DNA from: JAFMKE01 sp037624485
GTDB lineage: Bacteria; Bacteroidota; Bacteroidia; Chitinophagales; UBA8649
Reading direction: 5' to 3'
Assembly: GCA_037624485.1 (NCBI GenBank)
Contig: JASJJC010000021.1
Coordinates: 1-64,000 of the forward strand
DNA: 64,000 bases
In this document: one piece after another, positions 7,401-16,185 of the stretch
How the letters are laid out: every line of letters begins with the position of its first letter
How positions within the stretch are numbered: position 1 is the stretch's first letter
The notes under the pieces: generated by a model
Seen by the model: only the letters and a program-made list of their open reading frames with translations
Databases searched by the model: none
Told to the model about the DNA's origin: nothing
Position numbers and translations under genes: made by a program

Positions 7401-9475
7401 TATCTATTTAGTTTTTGTTCAAAAGCCACAGAATCTCGCACAAAGTAACAATTAATATTTAAGTCTTTACAAGCAGATTTCCATACTTTATAAAGATAAT
7501 AATTATTGGTGCTATCAAAAATGTATAAATCAGCTTTTAGCACCTCATGGATTCGATTGAGGTTCGTGTCATCTTGATGGCACAGCACAACATAGTCAAG
7601 GCTTTGTTTTTTACTCGGTAAACGGTGTTCGCCATTGAGTATAGCTATGTTGTTGTCGCAGAATGAAAGGAAGGATAAACCAGGGTGAAGTAATTTTACT
7701 TTTTGTGTATTCAGCTGATTGGCTAAAGCACTATTGTTATTAATAAAACGAATATTTGTAGCTTCATCTTTAGTATATGTCGTATAAATCGTTTGATGTG
7801 ATCCGGATCTAAAGGCTATCAATGATCCCTTTTTAGTATGATATACAGTGAAGTTGTTGGAATGTGTTTGAGTAATTTTTTTGATGCTAAAAGAAGAAAC
7901 AAGCAGGAATAGAAAGAAGAAAGCACCAATCAACCATTTGCCTTGTCTGGTAGTCAGATAGCCTGCTAATATTAGGATAAACAGATAACTTAGGATTACT
8001 TCATGTCTCTGCAGCCACCAACCATGACTTATAGCTCCGGGTAAATTACTAAGTATACGTAAAGATTCATTTAAGCAGGAAAGAACATTTTGCAACAATT
8101 GACCAATAGGGCTTAAGAGGCAATCAAAAGGGGAACTAACAAAGGTCAAGATACCTAAATAAATTATAAGACTGGCGGCAGGAATGACCAGAATATTACT
8201 TAGTAGGAAGTATATCGGAAACTGATGAAAGTAGTACAAGCTGAGCGGGAGAGTGCCAATTTGGGCTGCTATAGAAACCGAGCTAAGGATCCAAATTTTA
8301 TCAATTATCCATTGTTTTGGCAGATAGAGTGAATAAATTTTGGGTTGAAAATAAATAATTGATATTACGGCGCAATAGGATAACTGAAAACCTATATGGA
8401 GTATGATATTCGCTTGAAAAGTGGTTAGTATTAAGGCTGAAGCTGCCAATAGATTGTAAATACTCACATGTTGTTTCGTGCCTTTACCTATCGCTATGAA
8501 GGAAAACATCGTTGCTGCTCTTAGTACAGAAGGGGACCCACCCGTGATTATAGCATATACCCATATTCCGGAAATGAGAAGTATAACTTTGCTTTGGCTG
8601 TTGCTGTTAAAAAAGAATAACATATGCGAAAGAATAAGATAGATGATTCCCACATGTAAGCCACTTACCGCCAAAACATGCATTGCACCACTATTCGAAA
8701 AATTTAGTTTGGTCGTATGACTGAGCAGATCTTTATTCCCTAGTAGTAGTGCCTGAGCGATTGATCTTTCTTCAACTTTTGGCACAGCTTTAAGCAGAAC
8801 CTTTTCTAAATAACCGCGCAAGCTACTTAGCATATGGGGAATCTTCCGCGATATTTTGGGCTTTATGGGTATTGAAAGAATGGTATCTATAAAGACTTGA
8901 TGAAATATTTGTTGAGCAGCAAGGTAATCAGCATAATTGAACTGCTGTGGGTTTTTTGCTGCTTCTATGGGTCTTGGGATGCAATACGTATAAAATTCGT
9001 CCCCAAGTTTCATCTGGGAGAATTTGTCGGTCTTTGAAAAATATAATAGAACTTTTCCTGTGATGGGATTTGATGAATTTATCGAATGCCCTGTAATTAC
9101 CTGTCCAAGGGCTTGATAAGAATTTGTTTTTTCCTCAAGGTTTTGAATCAATTCAAAACGGAGCAGGGTTTTTTCGGATGTGTTTCGATTACTCAGATGA
9201 CTTTTTACATGTTTTTGGTTGATTACTGCTTGGTTAAATCCCAAAAGTAGTATGCACAGAAATAAGAAAAGATTGACTGTGGTGGTTTGTTGTCTTAGAT
9301 AATCAGCGGAATAGTTAAGCTTAATAATAATTACAGTGAAAAGTGAAATACCAAGAATTAAAAGAGGTATATAGTAGGGAAGAAGTAGCGGGAACTGAAG
9401 GCCTATGTATGTGCCTATTGCATAGACGAGATATACTCGCACCATAGGTATTTCCTTTAAGAAGACATTACTCAT
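7400..9475 (-). CDS. comEC: ComEC/Rec2-family DNA-uptake channel protein
   Basis: Inner-membrane protein of the ComEC/Rec2 family, which carries single-stranded DNA into the cytoplasm during natural transformation. About 691 residues, with several N-terminal membrane helices, an OB-like segment near residues 100-200, and the competence domain with GAMHVLAVSGLHVGI at about 265-279, a hallmark of the family. The C-terminal part is soluble and lacks an obvious metallo-beta-lactamase HxHxDH motif, so this domain seems degenerate, as is common in Bacteroidota. The start is taken at ATG 9475; a TTG two codons upstream (9481) is less likely. It runs into the hydratase gene with a one-base overlap. 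Confidence 0.88.
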   Translation of the reverse strand: MSNVFLKEIPMVRVYLVYAIGTYIGLQFPLLLPYYIPLLILGISLFTVIIIKLNYSADYLRQQTTTVNLFLFLCILLLGFNQAVINQKHVKSHLSNRNTSEKTLLRFELIQNLEEKTNSYQALGQVITGHSINSSNPITGKVLLYFSKTDKFSQMKLGDEFYTYCIPRPIEAAKNPQQFNYADYLAAQQIFHQVFIDTILSIPIKPKISRKIPHMLSSLRGYLEKVLLKAVPKVEERSIAQALLLGNKDLLSHTTKLNFSNSGAMHVLAVSGLHVGIIYLILSHMLFFFNSNSQSKVILLISGIWVYAIITGGSPSVLRAATMFSFIAIGKGTKQHVSIYNLLAASALILTTFQANIILHIGFQLSYCAVISIIYFQPKIYSLYLPKQWIIDKIWILSSVSIAAQIGTLPLSLYYFHQFPIYFLLSNILVIPAASLIIYLGILTFVSSPFDCLLSPIGQLLQNVLSCLNESLRILSNLPGAISHGWWLQRHEVILSYLFILILAGYLTTRQGKWLIGAFFFLFLLVSSFSIKKITQTHSNNFTVYHTKKGSLIAFRSGSHQTIYTTYTKDEATNIRFINNNSALANQLNTQKVKLLHPGLSFLSFCDNNIAILNGEHRLPSKKQSLDYVVLCHQDDTNLNRIHEVLKADLYIFDSTNNYYLYKVWKSACKDLNINCYFVRDSVAFEQKLNR

Positions 9476-9504
9476 ATACAAAATAGTTAATGTATATGAA
9501 TGTA

Positions 9505-9537
9505 AATAAAAATGCCCCGAACAAGTCGGGGCATTTA
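9505..9537 (-). terminator. Terminator of the T9SS cargo gene
   Basis: A perfect 10-bp stem (AATGCCCCGA 9511-9520, TCGGGGCATT 9526-9535) with the loop ACAAG, followed on the minus strand by TTTTATTT. It lies just after the stop of the gene at 9558-12641. Confidence 0.88.
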
Positions 9538-9557
9538 TTAGTTGAACTTTATTGTTC

Positions 9558-12500
9558 TTATTTCATAATCACTCGCTTAGATATTGTAGCGTTATCAGAA
9601 GAAATATTTACGAAGTAAATTCCTGCGGCATTACCTTCCAAATTGAAAGTAACCGTTTCTTTTGAATTTACTTTAGATAAATCTTGAGATGCAATTACTG
9701 CTCCAAGAACATTAGTTACTTCAACAGTTAAGTTTGAAGCACTTGTTTCAGAAATCTCCACATTCAACACACCATTTGTTGGATTAGGGAAGATATCAAC
9801 CGCAGCGTTTAAATCATTTCTATCAGCAATACCAACGCTAAGCTCTACTGTTTTACAAACAGTACTTGCTGGTTTATTGAAAGGTGCATCATTAAATCTG
9901 TTTCTAACCGTCAAGCATACATTGTATGATGGATAGTTAGCGTCATTAGCAGAATAGGTAGGTACTCCTGAAGTTGAAGCGGCAGCGCTACTTGTTTGAC
10001 CGTTATCAAAATCCCAGCTATATGAGTTTGGATTATCTGTCGATGAATTGGTTAAGATAAGTCCAGTTGATGTTGGGATAAAGCTAAAGTCTGCTGTCGG
10101 CTCTTTACCTACTCTTACCGTTAAGTTTTGAGTAGTCGAGTTACCGTTTTCATCTTCAGCTGTGAATACAACAGTATAATTGCCAGCTGTACCTTCGTCT
10201 ACAGTGCTATTATCTGCAGTAACAGTTACGAGTTGACCATTACAATTAGGGTCGGAAGCTGCAGTTGCTGGAGCAACAAAATTTTCATCTAAGTAGGTAT
10301 AGTTAATTCCACCTTCAGTGTAAGAATTAGCAGGAGTAGCTAAATCATTGTCATTAATAATACTAAGTACTGGAGCGGTATTGTCTTCGACATACACCAC
10401 TCTTATTTCATCTGCTGAATTTGAAGATGCATCAACTGCTGTGTAGCTTACATTATATGCTCCAACCGTATTAATATCCAAACTTGAAGCATCAACAGTA
10501 ACCGAAACAACAAAATCTACTAAATCAAACGCTGATGCACCCAATTCATTATAGAATGTACATACTTCAACGGTATCTGAAGAATTACCATTTAACGTAA
10601 TTGCTGGTGCAGTGACATCTGCTCCTATCACTTCTACATATCTGATGGCAGTAACTTGATTACCACTATTATCAGTTATGAGATACTCATAAGTATAAAA
10701 TCCATTTACAGTATTGTTAGGATTTACATTATCAGTTTCAGTTGGAGGTGCTGGTTCACATCCATTATCAGCATAATCCAATCCAGGATCAGCATATGTA
10801 TTTCCGTTAACTACGGCTAAGGTATCTGGCCCAACCAATGTAAATGTTGGATTGATAGTATCAACTAAAACCGTTACCACAATACCATTTAAAGTATCAC
10901 TTACATTTCCTGCATTGTCTTGTAAGTACATGCCGAAAGTATATGTACCAGGCGTATTGAAGTCTGGGGGAGTACCAACTGTTTGAACCATACTTATGTC
11001 TGGACCTTGAGGTACATCGTCAATATTCAAAATAGCTTCAAGATCTTCAGCTGATGGAGGACAACCCGCAATAGATGAAAGTGTTGTATTCGTTGAATCT
11101 AAAAAAGAAATAGTTGGGCATGTTTCATCCAGCGGTGTTACAATTGAAGCTGTAGGTATATCATCATACATAATCATATTTGTCCCATAATTATGGATAT
11201 ATCCTGTTGGTGGTTGCAATGCGTTTCCAGGCCGCTCATCTTGTTGCCAAATTACAGGAACTGATCCACCGAAGAATTTTCTTGGCACACCAGGGTAAGC
11301 ACATTCTGCAGTATCCATATTTGATAAGTTTATTGGTCCTTCCCATGTAGCTCCATTATCAATGGATTTTAACATAAAAACATCTTTAAACAAAAACCCA
11401 TCAGGAGATGCGTTTATAGCAAATCCAAGGCTATCAATCATTGCAGTTCTCATTCGAGAATAGGCAACAACTAAGTCTCCATTATCTCCATATCCAGCAC
11501 TCGGCTGGGATACAAACGAAGATGCATACAAACTAAATTGAATAAAATCTGGGTCACTTATTACTGTGTTTGGGTATAAAGGGTTACATCCTGCTCCAGC
11601 TTCTACCGTAAAGCGCGAGGAGTGCAAAGTCATTGGCTCATCCATTGTCTCATTCCAGTACAATAAACCTTCAGAAAAAGGAATAACGGTACCTTCTTGG
11701 AAAGCATCCTTTTGATATTCTAATTTACCCATCCACACGTGCACCATATCGCTATCATCAACTACGATGGAGTATGATTCATCACTGATATCTTGTTGCA
11801 ATGCTGATTCAGAACTTTCTCCTGAAAAATTATTCGGAGTTGGGTTACCATTCTCATCTAAAACTTCTACCATTTTAGTAGATGTCCAAGTCGCACCGAA
11901 ATCAGTAGATTTCAAAACGAAAGAATTGTATCTTCCAACTACTAAAGCGATTGTTCCATTGTCGTTACCATCCAATGCATAAGCATCAGCACCGATAGTT
12001 ACAAAGTTATTTCCATTAACGAAAGGTAAAACACCTTCAGTCCATGTAGCACCACCATCTAATGAACGGTGATAGTATAAACCACCATCAACTCCATTCA
12101 CGAAGGTTCCAATCTGCACAGAACTTACAATAAAGATAGAATCACCTGAGATAGCAATTCTTGGCCATGTAGCATCGTCTGAGTAGGTAAAGTTAGGATT
12201 TGTAGAGTTTAGTGAAGTTGTAGTCCAGGTACCACCAGAACCTAAAGTTCTATTTTGGACTTGAAGACCACCGAAAGCAGTCGTACCGTCTGCAAAGTGG
12301 GTAACAATCATTTCCTCACCATTTCCTAATAAGCCAATGTTTGACCAACCAGTTCTTGCGATATCAAAACGCGTAAATCCTGCAGCAGGAAAATTTGTTT
12401 CTGACCATACACCTGCAGCATTTTTATAATTATACCCAGTTCCACGATCAGGAGCTGTTTCATTACCTGTCAAACTTTTCGTGTAGGTAATAACAACTTC

Positions 12501-12641
12501 TCCAGTTGTATTCGTTGCCACTCTTCGACAGTTAGCGTTATTTGTTTGCAAATCATAAGTTGTTCGACCTACTTGCGTCTGGGCGAAAACTGAAAAGAAT
12601 GCAAAACATAAAAAACTTAAAAGTAAACCTCTTTTCATCAT
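9558..12641 (-). CDS. T9SS-exported multidomain protein with sialidase-like Asp-box repeats
   Basis: Large secreted protein (1027 residues), function unknown. It has a signal peptide (about 1-20, ending VFAQ). The N-terminal half looks like a beta-propeller with three Asp-box motifs (SLDGGATW, STDFGATW, SIDNGATW), as in sialidase-type folds, though catalytic sialidase residues were not identified. Next come Ig-like HYR/DUF5011-type domains (about 500-850, e.g. NGNTYADPGLDY), a PKD-like domain ending SYSWDFDNG (about 880), and a C-terminal type IX secretion sorting domain beginning near VDIFPNPTNG and ending KRVIMK. The export route is thus through the T9SS, with the C-terminal domain cleaved or anchored. 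It is a single-gene unit with its own terminator. A role in binding or surface adhesion is inference. Confidence 0.85.
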   Translation of the reverse strand: MMKRGLLLSFLCFAFFSVFAQTQVGRTTYDLQTNNANCRRVATNTTGEVVITYTKSLTGNETAPDRGTGYNYKNAAGVWSETNFPAAGFTRFDIARTGWSNIGLLGNGEEMIVTHFADGTTAFGGLQVQNRTLGSGGTWTTTSLNSTNPNFTYSDDATWPRIAISGDSIFIVSSVQIGTFVNGVDGGLYYHRSLDGGATWTEGVLPFVNGNNFVTIGADAYALDGNDNGTIALVVGRYNSFVLKSTDFGATWTSTKMVEVLDENGNPTPNNFSGESSESALQQDISDESYSIVVDDSDMVHVWMGKLEYQKDAFQEGTVIPFSEGLLYWNETMDEPMTLHSSRFTVEAGAGCNPLYPNTVISDPDFIQFSLYASSFVSQPSAGYGDNGDLVVAYSRMRTAMIDSLGFAINASPDGFLFKDVFMLKSIDNGATWEGPINLSNMDTAECAYPGVPRKFFGGSVPVIWQQDERPGNALQPPTGYIHNYGTNMIMYDDIPTASIVTPLDETCPTISFLDSTNTTLSSIAGCPPSAEDLEAILNIDDVPQGPDISMVQTVGTPPDFNTPGTYTFGMYLQDNAGNVSDTLNGIVVTVLVDTINPTFTLVGPDTLAVVNGNTYADPGLDYADNGCEPAPPTETDNVNPNNTVNGFYTYEYLITDNSGNQVTAIRYVEVIGADVTAPAITLNGNSSDTVEVCTFYNELGASAFDLVDFVVSVTVDASSLDINTVGAYNVSYTAVDASSNSADEIRVVYVEDNTAPVLSIINDNDLATPANSYTEGGINYTYLDENFVAPATAASDPNCNGQLVTVTADNSTVDEGTAGNYTVVFTAEDENGNSTTQNLTVRVGKEPTADFSFIPTSTGLILTNSSTDNPNSYSWDFDNGQTSSAAASTSGVPTYSANDANYPSYNVCLTVRNRFNDAPFNKPASTVCKTVELSVGIADRNDLNAAVDIFPNPTNGVLNVEISETSASNLTVEVTNVLGAVIASQDLSKVNSKETVTFNLEGNAAGIYFVNISSDNATISKRVIMK

Positions 12642-12672
12642 TTTGTTTTTAGTTATTAAATTGTTAAAGCAT

Positions 12673-12680
12673 TAAAGTTA
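12673..12680 (-). promoter_or_regulatory. Possible promoter of the T9SS cargo gene
   Basis: On the minus strand the sequence reads TAACTTTA, one base off the TAnnTTTG -7 consensus, 31 bases before the ATG at 12641. No clear -33 element. Confidence 0.35.
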
Positions 12681-12755
12681 AAAATAATTTACATTATTCT
12701 AGGAATTGCTCTTGGAAATATTTGGCAAATCCATGTTTTTTCACAATGGAATCAA

Positions 12756-14645
12756 TTATTTCTTTTTTTGCTGCTGTTGCTGTTGCTGTTGCTGCTTGTA
12801 AACTTCCTCCATTTTAGTAGCCCATTTCGACTTTTTAACTGGCTTTTTCTTATTTTCTTCAAGTTGTGCTTTAATCTGGTCTTCATCAATGAAGAACTTA
12901 TTAATCACAAATTGCTGCCCAAAGGTTATCATATTCGACAAAAAGTAGTAGTAAGTTAAGGCAGCAGGGAAGCTGTTAAATAAAAATAACAAAAAGAAGG
13001 GGAAGATATAAGGCATATACTTCATCATTTCCATACCTGGCTGGCTAGGCTGAGATTGCATTTGGGGATTGAACTTAGCCATCAGTATAGATGAAACAGT
13101 CATTAAAATGGTAAATACACTCAGATGATTTCCAAGTAATGGAATACTTTTCGCCCATGTCAATAGAGGGATAGTATCGAAGGTTGATAAATCTTGTGCC
13201 CATAAGAAACTCTCTTGTCTCAACTCTATAGAAGAAGGGAAGAAGTAAAACATAGCTAACAAGAAAGGCATTTGGAGGAGCATCGGCAGACAACCACCAA
13301 ACATACTAACCCCGGTTTTACTGTAGAGATCCATTTGAGCTCGCGAGTAACCTGCAGAATCATCGCCAAATTGCTTCTTAAGCTCATCTAGCTCTGGTTT
13401 TAAAACTCGTTGTTTTGCCGTAGACACATAAGACTTGAAAGTCAAAGGCATTAAGATCATCTTAATAATCAAGGTCATTATTAAGATGATTATTCCGTAA
13501 TTAGGGATGAATTTCTCAATGAAGTTGAACAATGGAATAATTAACCAGGCATTAATCCATTTCACCCATCTGAATAAAAAGAAATCAGCACTTAACTCAA
13601 CGACCTGGTGCATGTCGTTGTTGTAAGCCTTCAACATCTTGTAATTGTTTGGGCCATAAAACAACTGCATGTCAAAAGATTGCTTAGCCTCTGAAAAGTC
13701 TAATGCCATTGCCATCTCGCCATGGAATCCAGCAACTTTTGTGCTATCATCACTATCGATGTCAGTTTCAACTGTTACATCCGTAAAAGTATTTTCATTT
13801 AAAAAAGTAGCATTGAAGAATCGTTGTTTGAAACTCAACCATAAAATACTCGCCTCAATACTCTCTTCTTTAGATTTACCTACACCAATATGCTCAACAT
13901 CATCTTCAAACACCTTCCAGTAAGCAGTAGATTTCGTCTTTTCACTAGACATATCTTGTTCGTGCTTACTTGCTTCATAATCCCAAGTTAGCTCCAGTTC
14001 ATCTGCCTTAGTATCTAAAACACTTTGTAAATTATTTAATTCCAATTGATAATCTACGAGATAAGAATTACTTGGCAAAGTATAAGTAAACTGAACACTT
14101 CCATTTCCTGCCGATGCTGAGAAAATTACACTTTCCCCATCTTCTTTGGCTTGGAAGAATAAATCTTCCGTTGCCACAGAATTACCATTGGCCAATGTCA
14201 ATAAGTAATTGATTTGCTGAGTTTCCTCAACCAACATTAACGGATATTGATTGAAATCTTTAAATTCTTTTAACTCTACTTTTTTAACCTGTGCACCCTT
14301 AGAACTCAAAGTTATTTTCAACAATTCATTCTCTAAAACAATTTCTTCTTCAGATCCATTAGCTAATGGATAAAACTCACCCAATCTATTTTTTGCTGCA
14401 TAATCTGCTGCGTCAACTTCTACAGAATCTCCATTCTCTACTATAATGATGGTAGTAGGCTCGAGGATATTCGTATCTAAATTGGATAGAGTTGATTCTA
14501 AAGAGTCATTCGATTGAACCTCCTCAGTGGCAACTACACCCTCGTCAATGGGCGTATCTACACTTTTAAAAAATCGTGCAGCTAGTAAGTAAACGATAAT
14601 ACTTATTAATATGATGCCGATATATTGACTTCTTCCTTCGTTCAT
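12756..14645 (-). CDS. yidC: Membrane protein insertase YidC
   Basis: Inserts proteins into the inner membrane, alone or with Sec. The 629-residue protein has an N-terminal membrane helix (about 7-25), a large periplasmic beta domain, and the conserved C-terminal insertase core with five helices (about 355-575), including the KFIPNYGIIILIMTLI and KPELDELKKQFGDD segments. It ends in a basic tail with nine consecutive glutamines followed by KKK, encoded by alternating CAA/CAG codons (12768-12794). The tail probably contacts ribosomes. A -7 element lies at 14672-14679. It is downstream of purB on the same strand but has its own promoter. Confidence 0.95.
   Translation of the reverse strand: MNEGRSQYIGIILISIIVYLLAARFFKSVDTPIDEGVVATEEVQSNDSLESTLSNLDTNILEPTTIIIVENGDSVEVDAADYAAKNRLGEFYPLANGSEEEIVLENELLKITLSSKGAQVKKVELKEFKDFNQYPLMLVEETQQINYLLTLANGNSVATEDLFFQAKEDGESVIFSASAGNGSVQFTYTLPSNSYLVDYQLELNNLQSVLDTKADELELTWDYEASKHEQDMSSEKTKSTAYWKVFEDDVEHIGVGKSKEESIEASILWLSFKQRFFNATFLNENTFTDVTVETDIDSDDSTKVAGFHGEMAMALDFSEAKQSFDMQLFYGPNNYKMLKAYNNDMHQVVELSADFFLFRWVKWINAWLIIPLFNFIEKFIPNYGIIILIMTLIIKMILMPLTFKSYVSTAKQRVLKPELDELKKQFGDDSAGYSRAQMDLYSKTGVSMFGGCLPMLLQMPFLLAMFYFFPSSIELRQESFLWAQDLSTFDTIPLLTWAKSIPLLGNHLSVFTILMTVSSILMAKFNPQMQSQPSQPGMEMMKYMPYIFPFFLLFLFNSFPAALTYYYFLSNMITFGQQFVINKFFIDEDQIKAQLEENKKKPVKKSKWATKMEEVYKQQQQQQQQQKKK
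12768..12794 (-). repeat. CAG/CAA repeat encoding nine glutamines
   Basis: Nine consecutive Gln codons, mixed CAG and CAA, next to the yidC stop codon. The mixed codons limit replication slippage, yet the number of repeats could vary between strains. Confidence 0.9.
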
Positions 14646-14671
14646 GTAAATGGATAATTTATTTGAGGGTG

Positions 14672-14679
14672 CAAAAGTA
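14672..14679 (-). promoter_or_regulatory. yidC promoter -7 element
   Basis: Minus strand reads TACTTTTG followed by CACCC, a full match to TAnnTTTG, 26 bases before the yidC ATG at 14645. It lies just past the purB stop. No clear -33 box. Confidence 0.55.
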
Positions 14680-14699
14680 AGGTTTTTCTCATTTAAGTT

Positions 14700-16046
14700 T
14701 TAGAAAACTCCTACATAGTTACTAGGGCTAATATTTTTTAACTCTTTTTTCAATGAGTCAGATACAGTCAAGCCATCGATGAAAGCATGTATCTCTTTTT
14801 GTCCCACGTGCGAATTTGTTCGAGTCAACTCTTTCAATTGTTCATATGGATTAGGTATCCCTTCTCTTCTCAATATAGTTTGAATGGCTTCAGCTATAAC
14901 CATCCAGTTGTTATCTAAATCTTTGGCAATTTTCGCTTCATTTAATAATAACTTGCCTAAGCCTTTTTCTATCGATTTAATTGCAATTAAGGTATGTGCG
15001 ATTGGAACACCTATGTTCCTTAAAACCGTTGAGTCTGTCAAATCACGTTGAAGTCTTGAAATCGGTAGTTTTGCCGCTAAATGTTCGAATAAAGCATTGG
15101 CAATTCCTAAATTTCCTTCAGCATTTTCAAAATCTATTGGGTTCACCTTATGGGGCATTGCAGATGATCCAATCTCACCTTTTTTAATTTTCTGCTTGAA
15201 ATAATCCATGGAAACATAAGTCCAAATATCTCTACACAAGTCTATTAAAATGGTGTTAATTCTTTTCCAATTGTCAAAATACGCTGCAAGAAAGTCATAA
15301 TGCTCAATTTGCGTGGTGTATTGATAACGATATAAACCTAGTCGTTCCTCTACGAAGTTGTTGGCAAATTCGATCCAATCAACTTCCGGGTAGGCCAAAT
15401 GGTGGGCGTTAAAGTTGCCTGTTGCTCCTCCAAATTTTGCTGCAATAGGCAATTCTTTAAGCAGATCTACTTGATTGACCAATCGTTCTACAAACACCAT
15501 AATTTCTTTTCCTAGTTTACTTGGACTAGCCGGTTGCCCGTGGGTTCTGGCTAATAGTGGAATATCTTTCCATTCCGCAGCTAATTCCTCAAGATGGGCG
15601 CAGAGCTGTTTGATTAAAGGTAAATTAATGTGCTCCTCGCAATTGCGAAGCATTAAAGGGAATGAGGTATTATTGATGTCCTGAGAAGTAAGTCCAAAAT
15701 GAATAAATTCTTTCACTTCGCTGAGTCCTAAGTCTTCAAATTTTTCTTTTAGAAAATATTCTACCGCTTTGACATCATGATTAGTAGTTTGTTCAATTTT
15801 TTTAATGGCAGAAGCATCTTTGTCACTAAAATTCTCATAAATATCTCTCAGGTCCTGGCATTGGTCCTTGCTGAAGGAGGAAAGCTGAGGCAATTCAGCT
15901 TCAAATAAGGCTATAAAGTATTCGACTTCAATAATCACTCGATACTTAATTAATGCAAATTCAGAGAAATAATCGCTAAGTTCTTGTACTTTACCTGCGT
16001 ACCTTCCATCTACCGGTGAAATAGCACGTAATGTGGCTTTAGTCAT
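14700..16046 (-). CDS. purB: Adenylosuccinate lyase
   Basis: Cleaves SAICAR and adenylosuccinate, two fumarate-releasing steps in purine synthesis. At 448 residues it matches the E. coli-type PurB (456). The fumarase/aspartase superfamily signature SSAMPHKVNPIDFENAEGN lies at about residues 289-307 and contains the catalytic serine loop; an N-terminal SPVDGRYAGKV segment and the TSQDINNT motif (about 122-129) are also typical. It is divergent from topA, with promoter elements for both in the 139-base gap. Confidence 0.96.
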   Translation of the reverse strand: MTKATLRAISPVDGRYAGKVQELSDYFSEFALIKYRVIIEVEYFIALFEAELPQLSSFSKDQCQDLRDIYENFSDKDASAIKKIEQTTNHDVKAVEYFLKEKFEDLGLSEVKEFIHFGLTSQDINNTSFPLMLRNCEEHINLPLIKQLCAHLEELAAEWKDIPLLARTHGQPASPSKLGKEIMVFVERLVNQVDLLKELPIAAKFGGATGNFNAHHLAYPEVDWIEFANNFVEERLGLYRYQYTTQIEHYDFLAAYFDNWKRINTILIDLCRDIWTYVSMDYFKQKIKKGEIGSSAMPHKVNPIDFENAEGNLGIANALFEHLAAKLPISRLQRDLTDSTVLRNIGVPIAHTLIAIKSIEKGLGKLLLNEAKIAKDLDNNWMVIAEAIQTILRREGIPNPYEQLKELTRTNSHVGQKEIHAFIDGLTVSDSLKKELKNISPSNYVGVF

Positions 16047-16063
16047 ACTGATGTATTTTAATA

Positions 16064-16071
16064 CAAAAGTA
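16064..16071 (-). promoter_or_regulatory. purB promoter -7 element
   Basis: Minus strand reads TACTTTTG, a full match to the Bacteroidota -7 element, 17 bases before the purB ATG. Confidence 0.55.
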
Positions 16072-16122
16072 AAACATTATGAAGGGTTCTAAGTTTATAT
16101 TTAAAAATGATTTTCAACATTA

Positions 16123-16155
16123 TTGATGAAAAAATTAAAAGTAAAATTACATTTG
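16123..16155 (+). promoter_or_regulatory. topA promoter
   Basis: TTG (16123-16125) and TACATTTG (16148-16155) are 22 bases apart, which fits the Bacteroidota -33/-7 layout. The topA ATG follows 30 bases after the -7 box. Confidence 0.6.
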
Positions 16156-16185
16156 TTGAAATTTTGAACATAAAATAATCAAAGA

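Noticed and set aside
12768..12959. Plus-strand open frame with a poly-leucine start
   Set aside because: It is the antisense of the CAG/CAA repeat and the C-terminus of yidC, with no promoter.
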